Positions 54,554 through 63,700 of a stretch of 64,000 nt of DNA are shown in pieces (position 1 is the first letter of the stretch; every line of letters begins with the position of its first letter). The DNA is from Ruminococcaceae bacterium P7 (GTDB lineage Bacteria > Bacillota > Clostridia > Oscillospirales > Acutalibacteraceae): NCBI GenBank assembly GCA_900100595.1, contig FMUA01000014.1, positions 1-64,000 on the forward strand, given 5' to 3'. Position numbers and translations under genes: made by a program. The notes below the pieces were generated by a model. That model was not told where the DNA came from. It saw nothing but the letters and a program-made list of their open reading frames with translations, and made no database searches.

Positions 54554-55396
54554 ATGTATCGGATTCTCAAGAAAAAAGTATTGAACCCCACCGTGACACT
54601 GATGGAGGTCGAAGCGCCCCTGATCGCCGCCAAGGCACAGCCGGGACAGTTCATCATTCTGCGCGCGGACAAGGACGGCGAGCGCATTCCGCTGACCATT
54701 TCGGGCTGCGATAAGGAACGCGGCAGCGTGCGCATCATCTTCCAGCTCGTCGGCGCGACGACAAAGCAGCTCGGCATGCTTAATGAGGGAGATATGATCC
54801 CCGATTTTGTCGGACCTCTCGGCAATCCCACGCCCATTGACGGACTGAAAAAGGTCTGCGTTGTCGGCGGCGGCGTCGGCTGCGCGATCGCGCTGCCCGT
54901 CGCGGAGAAGCTGCACGAAAACGGCTGCGAGGTGCACACCATCGCGGGCTTCCGCAATAAAGATCTGGTGATTCTGGAGGACGAGTTCAAGGCGTGCTCC
55001 GACAAATATATCCTGATGACCGACGACGGTTCCGCAGGCGAAAAGGGCGTCGTCACGATGCCGCTCGAAAAGCTGATCGGGAGCGGCGAGAACTACGACA
55101 TGGTCATCGCGATCGGCCCCCTGATCATGATGAAATTCGTCGTCAAGACCACCAAGCCCCACGGCGTGCCGACCACGGTATCGATGAACCCGATCATGAT
55201 CGACGGCACGGGCATGTGCGGCGGCTGCCGCCTGACGGTAGGCGGAAAGACGCGCTTCGCGTGTGTGGACGGCCCCGATTTTGACGGCTTCGAGGTCGAT
55301 TTTGACGAGGCGATGAAGCGCGGCGCGATGTACCGCGACTTTGAGCGCCACGCCTACGAAAAGAGCTGTCATCTGCTGAACAAGGAGGTTGAGTGA
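54554..55396 (+). CDS. nfnA: NADH-dependent reduced ferredoxin:NADP oxidoreductase, subunit A
   Basis: ATG 54554 after AAAAGGAGAGGACAGC. 280 residues with the FAD part (PGQFIILRADKDGERIPLTI), NAD part (KVCVVGGGVGCAIALPVAEK) and a C-terminal [2Fe-2S] site GTGMCGGCRLTVGGKTRFAC. Such small FNR-like proteins beside a GltD-type partner form the electron-bifurcating NfnAB complex. Ends in TGA, with nfnB starting 1 bp later. Confidence 0.9.
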   Translation: MYRILKKKVLNPTVTLMEVEAPLIAAKAQPGQFIILRADKDGERIPLTISGCDKERGSVRIIFQLVGATTKQLGMLNEGDMIPDFVGPLGNPTPIDGLKKVCVVGGGVGCAIALPVAEKLHENGCEVHTIAGFRNKDLVILEDEFKACSDKYILMTDDGSAGEKGVVTMPLEKLIGSGENYDMVIAIGPLIMMKFVVKTTKPHGVPTTVSMNPIMIDGTGMCGGCRLTVGGKTRFACVDGPDFDGFEVDFDEAMKRGAMYRDFERHAYEKSCHLLNKEVE

Positions 55397-55397
55397 G

Positions 55398-56792
55398 ATG
55401 CCGAATATGACGCCGAAAAAGGCGGCGATGCCGACGCAGCCGCCCGAGGAGCGCAGGCATAATTTCCGCGAGGTCGCGCTGGGCTACAGCGCGGAGACCG
55501 CGATGGAGGAGGCGACACGCTGCCTCAACTGCAGGCACAAGCCCTGCGTATCGGGCTGCCCCGTACATATCGAGATACCCCGCTTTATCGAGCAGGTCAA
55601 AGACGGCGACTTCGGAAAGGCGTATGAGATCATATCGCGCACCAGCTCCCTGCCCGCGGTCTGCGGCCGCGTCTGTCCGCAGGAGAACCAGTGCGAGGCG
55701 CGCTGCGTCAGAGGAAAGAACGGCGAGCCCGTCGGCATCGGCAGACTTGAGCGCTTTGTCGCCGACTGGCACAACGCGCAGGAGGAAGTCAAGCCCGAAA
55801 AGCCCGTTTCCAACGGTCACAAGGTCGCTGTCATCGGCTCAGGCCCCTCGGGTCTGACCTGCGCGGGCGATCTGGCAAAAATGGGCTACGAGGTCACGGT
55901 CTTTGAGGCGCTCCACCTCGCGGGCGGCGTGCTGGTCTACGGCATCCCCGAGTTCCGTCTGCCAAAGTCGATCGTGCAGAAGGAGGTCGAGACCATTCAG
56001 GCTCTCGGCGTGAAGATCGAAACCAATATGGTCATCGGCAGGGTGCTTTCCATCGACGAGCTGATGGACGAGCAGGGCTTCGAGGCGGTGTTTATCGGCT
56101 CCGGCGCAGGCCTGCCGCGCTTTATGAATATCAAGGGTGAGAACCTCTGCGGCGTGTATTCCGCCAACGAGTTCCTCACGAGAACCAACCTGATGAAGGC
56201 GTACCGCGAGGAGTCCGCTACCCCGATCATGCACGCGAAGCGCGTGGCGGTCGTCGGCGGCGGCAACGTCGCGATGGACGCGGCGCGTTCGGCGCTCCGG
56301 CTGGGCGCGAGTGAGGTCACCGTCGTCTACAGAAGAAGCGAGGAGGAGCTGCCCGCGCGTGCGGAGGAGGTCTCCCACGCCAAGCAGGAGGGCGTTGTGT
56401 TCCGCATGCTCAGCAACCCCGTCGAGATCCTCGGCGACGAGAACGAGTTCGTCACGGGCATGAAGATTCAGCAGATGGAGCTGGGAGAGCCTGACGCGAG
56501 CGGCAGACGCAGACCGGTTCCCGTTGAGGGCAGCGAGTACGTCATCGACGTCGACGCGGTCATCATGGCGATCGGCACATCGCCGAATCCGCTGCTCAAG
56601 TTCACGACAAAGGGACTGGAAACCAAGAGCTGGGGCGGCATCGTCGCCGATGAAAGCGGTCAGACGAGCCGTGAGGGCGTGTTCGCAGGAGGCGACGCGG
56701 TCACGGGAGCCGCTACGGTCATTCTCGCGATGGGCGAGGGCAAAACTGCCGCCGCCGCGATTGACGAGTATATCAAAAACAAAAGCAAGTAA
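55398..56792 (+). CDS. nfnB: NADH-dependent reduced ferredoxin:NADP oxidoreductase, subunit B (GltD-like)
   Basis: ATG 55398 has AAGGAGG 9 bp upstream; TTG 55389 abuts it. 464 residues with 4Fe-4S cysteines CLNCRHKPCVSGCP and CGRVCPQENQCEARC, FAD motif VAVIGSGPSGLTCAGDLAKM, NADP motif VAVVGGGNVAMDAARSALRL and GVFAGGDAVTGAATVILAMG. The lack of a large GltA subunit nearby supports NfnB over glutamate synthase. Confidence 0.9.
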   Translation: MPNMTPKKAAMPTQPPEERRHNFREVALGYSAETAMEEATRCLNCRHKPCVSGCPVHIEIPRFIEQVKDGDFGKAYEIISRTSSLPAVCGRVCPQENQCEARCVRGKNGEPVGIGRLERFVADWHNAQEEVKPEKPVSNGHKVAVIGSGPSGLTCAGDLAKMGYEVTVFEALHLAGGVLVYGIPEFRLPKSIVQKEVETIQALGVKIETNMVIGRVLSIDELMDEQGFEAVFIGSGAGLPRFMNIKGENLCGVYSANEFLTRTNLMKAYREESATPIMHAKRVAVVGGGNVAMDAARSALRLGASEVTVVYRRSEEELPARAEEVSHAKQEGVVFRMLSNPVEILGDENEFVTGMKIQQMELGEPDASGRRRPVPVEGSEYVIDVDAVIMAIGTSPNPLLKFTTKGLETKSWGGIVADESGQTSREGVFAGGDAVTGAATVILAMGEGKTAAAAIDEYIKNKSK

Positions 56793-56797
56793 ACAGA

Positions 56798-56822
56798 AAA
56801 CGGCTGTCAGACGACAGCCGTT
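56798..56822. terminator. Bidirectional terminator after nfnB
   Basis: AACGGCTGTC / GACAGCCGTT stem with a 4-nt loop and TTATTATT, between convergent genes. Confidence 0.75.
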
Positions 56823-56826
56823 ATTA

Positions 56827-57882
56827 TTATGCTAAATTATTGTCGATATATTCAAAATAGGACTTGCGGTCCATCGGCGGGTCGGTCTCCGCGTACCACT
56901 CGTATTCCTCTTTTAAGCCCTCGTCGAGCGGCGTCAGCTCGGGCATCAGCGCGAGCATTTTGCTCACGTCCAGACGGTAGTCGTAGTTGTGGAACGGGAA
57001 GTAGCTGCGCTGCGGAAAGCTGTCCGACACGCGCAGGATCTCGGGCGTCTTGCCTGCCGCCTCGTAACAGAGCGTGACCCACTCCTTGACGGTGACGGTC
57101 TGGGGATTGCCGACGTTGAATACCTTGTTCTCCGGCTGCGTTTCGAGAATCAGCTCCATGAAGCGGCACAAATCCCTGACATTGAAGAACTGCAGGCTCA
57201 TCTCCTTTTCGGGGATGTAGCACTTGCGGTCGCCGCGCGCGCAGTCAAAGATGAACGGCTCGCGGTAAAGGCTTTCGTACTTGCCGTAGAGATACGGCGG
57301 ACGCAGGATGTAGGCGTTTTCCATCCGCTCGCGCAGGGCGTTTTCGGCGGCGATCTTGTTGGTGCCGTATCCGCCCCAGAGGTAGTTTTCGCCCGTGGGC
57401 TGGTTCTCCTCAAAGGGCTGCGGATTGCCCTCGGGGTATACCGCGCTCGAGCTGAGCAGGATGTACGGCCCCTTGAAGTCATCGCCGAGCGCATCGAGCA
57501 GCTTGACGACGTGCTCCTCGGTGTAGCCGCAGATGTCGAGCACCGCGTCAAAGGTCAGTCCGTCCAGCGCGCCGCCGAGGTCGGTTCTGTCCGCCTGAAT
57601 CAGCGTGACGCCCTCGGCCTGCTCGCGGCTGCCGCGGTTGAGCACCGTGACCTCGTACCCCGTCGCGGCGAAGTATTCCGCGGTATAGCGGCTGACAAAA
57701 TTGGTTCCTCCCGTGATCAGCAGCTTTCTCGGCTTCCGTTCGTTTTCCGGAGCCTCGCTCTCCGGAACCTCGCTCTCCTGAATCTCGGTTTCCTGAACCT
57801 CGCTCTCCGAAACCTCGCTCTCCGAAACCTCGCTCTCCGAAACCTCGCACGTTTGAATTTCGTTCTCTTGGATCTCGCTCAA
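56827..57882 (-). CDS. NAD-dependent epimerase-like protein with SESEV-repeat N-terminus
   Basis: Start TTG 57882 with GGAGGG 8 bp upstream. After an acidic 50-residue repeat (SESEV, QETEI, PESEA), the Rossmann part has LLITGGTNFVSRYTAEYFAA, SSSAVY and YGTNK (Tyr and Lys of the SDR site). Later motifs are RPPYLYGKYES and FFNVRDLCRFMELIL. It would act on a nucleotide sugar. No Met lies between the repeats and the domain, so the extension seems real. About 300 residues of domain is normal for the family. Confidence 0.85.
   Translation of the reverse strand: MSEIQENEIQTCEVSESEVSESEVSESEVQETEIQESEVPESEAPENERKPRKLLITGGTNFVSRYTAEYFAATGYEVTVLNRGSREQAEGVTLIQADRTDLGGALDGLTFDAVLDICGYTEEHVVKLLDALGDDFKGPYILLSSSAVYPEGNPQPFEENQPTGENYLWGGYGTNKIAAENALRERMENAYILRPPYLYGKYESLYREPFIFDCARGDRKCYIPEKEMSLQFFNVRDLCRFMELILETQPENKVFNVGNPQTVTVKEWVTLCYEAAGKTPEILRVSDSFPQRSYFPFHNYDYRLDVSKMLALMPELTPLDEGLKEEYEWYAETDPPMDRKSYFEYIDNNLA
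57750..57850 (-). repeat. 15-bp coding tandem repeat (SESEV)
   Basis: AACCTCGCTCTCCGA (plus strand) is exact at 57796-57840 in three copies, with degenerate copies from 57750. It encodes SESEV at the N-terminus of the epimerase-like protein. Confidence 0.85.
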
Positions 57883-57913
57883 TTGAATCTCCCTCCTATA
57901 ACAGAATATAACA

Positions 57914-57942
57914 GAAAAACGGCGGTAGGACCGCCGTTTTTA
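57914..57942 (-). terminator. Terminator after the DUF1292 gene
   Basis: AAAACGGCGGT / ACCGCCGTTTT stem, 3-nt loop. Confidence 0.8.
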
Positions 57943-57951
57943 CTTTACGCT

Positions 57952-58251
57952 TTATTCAAAGTTGATTTCGCCCTCGTACTTTTTCTTGAAGATGTCGAAC
58001 AGCTTGTCGAGCAGGTCCTCGTCCTCGATGCTGACATATTCCTCGGTTTCCTCGTCGACGGGATTGATTTTGAGGATAACGACCTCATCCGCGTCCTCGT
58101 CGTTCTCGATCAGTACGATGTATTCTTCTCCATCATATTCCACGATATCCAGAAACTCAAATTCTACTTCATTGCCCTCCTCGTCCTCGAGGGTGATCAG
58201 GGTGCCTTCATTCTCCATATCCATTTCATTCATGACTTCTTCGTTCGCCAT
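57952..58251 (-). CDS. DUF1292 family protein
   Basis: ATG 58251 after GGAAGGAACCT; the longer frame to 58308 crosses the promoter. 99 very acidic residues with TLITLEDEEGNEVEFEFLDI and EEYIVLIENDEDADEVVILK, the DUF1292 core. Function unknown. Monocistronic. Confidence 0.9.
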   Translation of the reverse strand: MANEEVMNEMDMENEGTLITLEDEEGNEVEFEFLDIVEYDGEEYIVLIENDEDADEVVILKINPVDEETEEYVSIEDEDLLDKLFDIFKKKYEGEINFE

Positions 58252-58296
58252 AGGTTCCTTCCTTTCCGAAAGCGTAGCCTTCTCTAAGATAATATC

Positions 58297-58324
58297 AGTA
58301 TAGCACAAACCGCGAAAATGTCAA
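58297..58324 (-). promoter_or_regulatory. Promoter of the DUF1292 gene
   Basis: Minus strand: TTGACA (58324-58319), a 16-bp spacer, TATACT (58302-58297). Confidence 0.75.
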
Positions 58325-58346
58325 GTGGGAAGTCATGTTTGGCGCG

Positions 58347-58763
58347 TCATATTTTGGTATCGAATTCGCTGCCGCACTTGGGACAGCGGACGCGGTGCTT
58401 TCCCTTGACGTTGCGGACGCGCAGCTGCGCTTTGCACATGGGACACCTGCGGTAGCGGTAATCCCTGCGGTCGCGGATGCGCTTGAAGGTGAGCGTGACC
58501 CAATTTTTGACAGGCTCATAGACGCGCATAAAAGTGCGGTTCTCCTTGCTGCGCATGACGATGTTGCGGGAGAGCGCGCGCACGATGACGAGCGCGGTCA
58601 GACCGAGCTGCACCAGCATCAGAATCAGGTGCGGGATGCGCGGAAAGATGAAGATGTTGACCGTCCAGATGACGGCGGCGAGGATGAGCAGACAGCCGTT
58701 GAGGGCGTCCATGCCGTAGCGTCCCTGCATAAAGAGCATGATTTTCTGAAAGAAATTGCGCAT
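58347..58763 (-). CDS. Two-TM zinc-ribbon protein
   Basis: ATG 58763 with GGAGGCTGCT upstream. 138 residues: two hydrophobic helices (about 20-65), a basic stretch RIRDRRDYRYRR and a C-terminal zinc ribbon CPMCKAQLRVRNVKGKHRVR then CPKCGSEFD. Last gene of a three-gene leftward operon. Role unknown. Confidence 0.8.
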   Translation of the reverse strand: MRNFFQKIMLFMQGRYGMDALNGCLLILAAVIWTVNIFIFPRIPHLILMLVQLGLTALVIVRALSRNIVMRSKENRTFMRVYEPVKNWVTLTFKRIRDRRDYRYRRCPMCKAQLRVRNVKGKHRVRCPKCGSEFDTKI

Positions 58764-58774
58764 AGCAGCCTCCC

Positions 58775-59626
58775 TCAGCGGACGTAATCCGCGGCGAAAT
58801 AGACGTAGTTGAGGTCGCCGATGATCGCGGTATGCGCGGTCTTGACGACGACGGTTCTGCCCTCGCCCTTGGAAAGCTCGAGGATATATTCGCCCGCGTT
58901 GAGCGTGTCGGGCGTGGCGCCCGTTTTTTCGAGGAATTCCTCCGTGCTCAGCGTGAGCGAGCCGTAGCCCTCAAAGAGCGGCAGCCGCTCCCAGTCGAGG
59001 AGCTTGTATTCGTCGCGGACGGGCAGAATGCCGATATCCGCGTTGACGAGCAGGTCGATATAATCGGGCGCGTCGCCGAGGAACATGCCCGTCTTATAGC
59101 AGCCGATGGACACGGTCACGTCGGAGTGCACGGCAAGCTGAGCGACGCCCGTGTCGCCGTTGAGTCCGCTGTTGATGTCGGCGCTGACGATGAACGCGCC
59201 GCTCGCGTTGATCTCCTCGATCGCGTGGGCGAAGCTGTCGCGCGGCGTGCCCTGAAAGCCCGTACCGAGCAGGCAGTCGACGACGATATCGAAGCCGGCA
59301 AGGGGAGAGGGTGCGAAGATATTGCCCTCCTCGGCGCCGAAGCTGCGGGCGGTCCGGTAGTAATACAGTCCGTCGTCCGAGAATTTGTCGGACACGCGGA
59401 AGATGACGGGCGTCATGCCGTGGTCGAGCAGGATGCAGGCAAGGGCGTAGCCGTCGCCGCCGTTGTTGCCCGAGCCGCAGACGATCGCGATCCTGCCCGT
59501 GAACTGCACCGCGTCGAAGATACCCTGCGCGGCTCTGCGCATCAGCTCCTTTGACGGCGTGTGGTTGGCGATGGTCTGCGCGTCGGACTGACGCATATTA
59601 TCAACGGAAATAACGTGGGGAAGCAT
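58775..59626 (-). CDS. nnrE: NAD(P)H-hydrate epimerase (YjeF N-terminal domain)
   Basis: ATG 59626 after AAAGGAGCCGACT. 283 residues with IVCGSGNNGGDGYALACILL, VDCLLGTGFQGTPR and SADINSGLNGDTG: the YjeF_N fold that epimerises damaged NAD(P)HX. The usual C-terminal dehydratase domain is missing; instead there are about 80 extra residues ending in YVYFAADYVR. Lies 12 bp after the HPr-kinase-like gene. Confidence 0.88.
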   Translation of the reverse strand: MLPHVISVDNMRQSDAQTIANHTPSKELMRRAAQGIFDAVQFTGRIAIVCGSGNNGGDGYALACILLDHGMTPVIFRVSDKFSDDGLYYYRTARSFGAEEGNIFAPSPLAGFDIVVDCLLGTGFQGTPRDSFAHAIEEINASGAFIVSADINSGLNGDTGVAQLAVHSDVTVSIGCYKTGMFLGDAPDYIDLLVNADIGILPVRDEYKLLDWERLPLFEGYGSLTLSTEEFLEKTGATPDTLNAGEYILELSKGEGRTVVVKTAHTAIIGDLNYVYFAADYVR

Positions 59627-59638
59627 AGTCGGCTCCTT

Positions 59639-60349
59639 TCAATTTTCGCCGCAAACCGCGTCATACGCGACCTGCGCCGATTCGATATCCTGATTGCAGT
59701 ACAGCTCGATCAGCTTTGCCTGCGCGAACAGCGCGTCAAACAGCCCGAGCAGCTTGATCATATTCTCCCTGCTGGTCGGCAGGAGCGTCGCCTCCATCAG
59801 CTGACGCATCTGCTTTGCGGGAGAGGTGCGGACGGCGGTATTTGTTTCGCCGCGCTTGAGTACGTAGATCGCCTTGACCGGCGCGATGCGGTTGCAGCCG
59901 ATATCGGATTTGCCCATCCACGGCGTCGAGCAGACGTAAAACGTGCCGCCGATATTGCGGATGAGCGGCTTGTCGTCGTTGATCATGATGACCTTGTCGC
60001 CGAACAGTCTGCGCCAGTTGCGCGTATGGGTCGATTTTCCCGTGCCGCTCAGCGCGGTGAAAAGATAGCCCTCACCGTCCATTTCCAGACACGAGGAATG
60101 GAAAAAGCAGCCGTCGTAGCTGCTGAGAACCGTCTTGCTGATGTTTGTCAGCACCAGCGCGTCCTCCGCGAGATAGGGCAGGCAGGGTGTTTTGCTCTTT
60201 TTCATATAATTGTCGATTTCGTCCGCCGTGACGGACGCGTCAAAGTCGTATTCCTCCGACCCGCTCAGATACGGCGCGATCCGTTTTTCGGTCTGGGGAG
60301 TGACAGGGTCGATGCGGATGTTCAGCTCCGCGATTCTGTAGACAGGCAT
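59639..60349 (-). CDS. HPr-kinase-like P-loop protein
   Basis: ATG 60349 after AAGAGGTGTCCC. 236 residues with a P-loop TALSGTGKSTHTRNWRRLFG, a DDKP Walker-B-like turn (VIMINDDKPLIR) and GTFYVCSTPWMGKSD. This resembles the HPr kinase / PEP-carboxykinase ATP fold without the HprK N-terminal domain. Substrate unknown. First gene of the operon with nnrE. Confidence 0.7.
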   Translation of the reverse strand: MPVYRIAELNIRIDPVTPQTEKRIAPYLSGSEEYDFDASVTADEIDNYMKKSKTPCLPYLAEDALVLTNISKTVLSSYDGCFFHSSCLEMDGEGYLFTALSGTGKSTHTRNWRRLFGDKVIMINDDKPLIRNIGGTFYVCSTPWMGKSDIGCNRIAPVKAIYVLKRGETNTAVRTSPAKQMRQLMEATLLPTSRENMIKLLGLFDALFAQAKLIELYCNQDIESAQVAYDAVCGEN

Positions 60350-60405
60350 GGGACACCTCTTTTTTATGATCGGTTCGGGAGGAATGCTCACTCCCGCATA
60401 ACAAT

Positions 60406-60434
60406 ATTTTACCCCTTTGCGCTGTCTTTGTCAA
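60406..60434 (-). promoter_or_regulatory. Promoter of the HPr-kinase-like/nnrE operon
   Basis: Minus strand: TTGACA (60434-60429), a 17-bp spacer, TAAAAT (60411-60406). A CGGGAG/CTCCCG hairpin lies in the leader. Confidence 0.75.
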
Positions 60435-60564
60435 CCTTGCAAACCATACACGGCGTCGGGCGTTCCAAAAAAAGCAAGAAAATAAAAACCGAGAGCAAAA
60501 ATTCTCTCGGAGCATTAACTATTAAAAAAGTGTTAAAATTTCGCAAAAAGTTCGGCAAAACCTC

Positions 60565-60593
60565 TTGACATCTACCCTTTGGGAGAGTAAAAT
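60565..60593 (+). promoter_or_regulatory. rpoB promoter
   Basis: TTGACA (60565-60570), a 17-bp spacer, TAAAAT (60588-60593). A CCGAGAG/CTCTCGG hairpin lies upstream near 60489-60510. The 172-base leader 60594-60765 contains CCTTGTTTACAAGG and no gene. Confidence 0.8.
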
Positions 60594-60765
60594 AGTAAAA
60601 TGTACCATAATGGGGCTATGTGCAAACCGCGCATAACCGTTTCGGAAAAAAACCTTGTTTACAAGGGGATATTATCACAAAAAGGCGCGTCTGTCAAGAC
60701 CGATTTTTGATATCTTTTTCCGTGCCCGTTGTGATTGTGAAACTATCAAAGGAGTGGATACGCAT

Positions 60766-63700
60766 ATGGTTAATGTCAAACCCGTCATGCTGGGACGTAC
60801 CGAGCGCATGAGCTTCGGCAAGATTGATGAAGTAATCGATATGCCGAACCTCATTGAGGTTCAGAAGGCTTCCTACCAGTGGTTTCTGGAGGAAGGTCTC
60901 AAGGAAGTATTCAAGGACGTCTCGGGCATCACCGACTATCAGGACAACCTTGTGCTCGATTTTATCGACTACGAGCTTGACGTCGATCACCCCAACTACA
61001 GCGTTATTGAATGCAAGGTGCGTGACGCGACTTATTCCGCCGCGCTCAGAGTAACCGCACGCCTGCTCAACAAATCGACAGGCGAAATCAAGGAAAGCAA
61101 TGTCTTTATGGGTGATTTCCCGCTGATGACTCCCAGCGGCACCTTTGTAATCAACGGAGCGGAGCGCGTCATCGTCTCCCAGCTCGTCCGTTCACCCGGC
61201 GTTTATTACAAAATGGATCACGACAAAACAGGCAAGAAGCTCTTTTCCACGACCGTCATCCCGAACCGCGGCGCGTGGCTGGAGTATGAGACCGACATCA
61301 ACGACGTTTTCTATGTCCGTATCGACAAGAACAGAAAGCTCCCCGTCACCTCGTTTATCCGCGCGCTGGGCGTAGGAAGTGACGCCGAGATCCTCGACCT
61401 CTTCGGCGACGACGAGAGAATCCGCGCCACCATCGAAAAGGATCAGGCGCACAACATCGAGGAAGGTCTGATCGAGGTCTACAAGAAGCTGCGTCCGTCG
61501 GAGCCTCCGACCGTCGACAGCGCCCAGACCCATATCAACAACCTCTTCTTTGACGAGAACCGCTACGATATGTCCCGCGTGGGCAGATACAAATATAACA
61601 AGAAGCTCGGCATCGCCAACCGTCTCGAGGGCAACGTCCTCGCGGAGCCGATCGCCAATCCCCGCACGGGCGAGGTCATGGCGCTCAGGGACGAGAAGAT
61701 CTCCAAGGCGAAGGCGCTCGAGATCGAGAACGCGGGCGTATCCGTCGCCTACGTCAAGAACCTCGACGGCGAGGTCGTCAAGGTCATCTCGAACGGCATG
61801 GTCGACATCTCCTGCTACGTCGATTTCGACGCGGAGAAGGAGTGCGGCGTCAGAGAGAACGTCCGCTTCGACGTCCTCTGCGAGATCCTCGACGCCGCCG
61901 AGAATGAGGACGACCTGAAATCCATGCTCAGAGAGAGAGTCGCCGAGCTGGTTCCCAACAACATCACCGTGGAGGACATCTTCGCGACGATCAACTACCT
62001 CAACTGCGTCGCCAAGGGCGTCGGCAACACCGACGACATCGATAACCTCGGCAACAGACGTATCCGCTGCGTGGGCGAGCTGCTGCAGAACCAGTTCCGC
62101 ATCGGCTTCTCGCGTCTGGAGAGAGTCGTCCGCGAGAGAATGACCACCCAGTCGCAGGATATGGAGAGCCTCTCTCCGAATTCCCTCATCAACATCCGAC
62201 CCGTCACCGCGGCGATCAAGGAGTTCTTCGGCTCCTCACCGCTGTCACAGTTCATGGACCAGACCAACCCGCTTGCGGAGCTGACGCACAAGCGCCGTCT
62301 TTCCGCACTCGGCCCCGGCGGTCTTTCCCGAGACAGAGCCGGATTCGAGGTGCGCGACGTTCACTACACGCACTACGGCAGAATGTGTCCTATCGAGACG
62401 CCGGAAGGCCCGAACATCGGTCTGATCTCCTACCTCGCGAGCTTCGCGAAAATCAACAAATACGGCTTTGTGGAGGCTCCCTTCCGCAAGATTGACAAAG
62501 AGACCGGCGTCGTCACCGACGAGGTCGTCTATATGACCGCCGACGTGGAGGACAACTACTACGTCGCGCAGGCGAACGAGCCGCTCGACGAGAACGGCAG
62601 ATTCGTCAATTCCAAGGTCGTCGGCAGATACCGCGACGAGTTCGTCGAAATGTCCGCGAAGCGCTTTGACTACATGGACGTATCGCCGAAGATGGTCGTC
62701 TCCGTCGCGACCGCGATGATCCCGTTCCTCGAGAACGACGACGCGAACCGTGCCCTCATGGGCGCGAACATGCAGCGTCAGGCTGTACCGCTCCTCCGCT
62801 CCGAGGCGCCGATCGTCGGCACCGGCATGGAGTACAAGGCGGGCACCGACTCGGGCGTATGTATCCTCGCCGAGGGCGACGGCGTCGTCATGAGCGTTGA
62901 CGCGAGAAACATCCGCGTCCAGTACGACGACGGCAAGGTCAAGGACTACGAGGTCATCAAGTTCCTGCGCTCCAACCAGGGCACCTGCTTCAACCAGAAG
63001 CCCATCGTTTCCCGCGGTCAGCGCGTCAGGAAGGGCGACGTCCTCGCGGACGGACCCGCGACCGACAGCGGCGAGATCGCGCTCGGAAAGAACGCCCTCA
63101 TCGGCTTCATGACCTGGGAAGGCTACAACTACGAGGACGCCGTCCTGCTCAACGAGAAGATCGTGCGCGACGACGTTTACACCTCTATCCATATTGAAGA
63201 ATACGACACCGAGGCGAGAGATACCAAGCTCGGCCCCGAAGAGATCACCAACGATATCCCGAATGTCTCCGAAGACCTGCGCAAGTACCTCGACGAGGAC
63301 GGCATCATCCAGATCGGCGCCGAGGTCAAGGCGGGCGACATTCTCGTCGGCAAGGTAACGCCCAAGGGCGAAACCGAGCTGACCGCCGAGGAGCGCCTGC
63401 TGCGCGCCATCTTCGGCGAAAAGGCGAGAGAGGTCAGAGACACCTCCCTGCGCGTGCCCCACGGCGAGCAGGGCACGGTCGTTGACGTCAAGGTATTCAC
63501 CAGAGCCGACAGCCGCAACGAGCTGCAGCCCGGCGTCAACAAGGTCGTCAGAGTCTATCTCGCGCTCAAGCGCAAAATCAGCGTCGGCGACAAGATGGCG
63601 GGACGTCACGGCAACAAGGGTGTCGTTTCGCGCATCCTCCCCGTTGAGGATATGCCCTTCCTGCCCGACGGCACGCCGCTCGACATCGTACTCAACCCCC

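Noticed and set aside
55398..56792. Glutamate synthase small subunit (gltD)
   Set aside because: No large subunit is nearby and the preceding gene is an NfnA-type FNR-like protein, so NfnB fits better.
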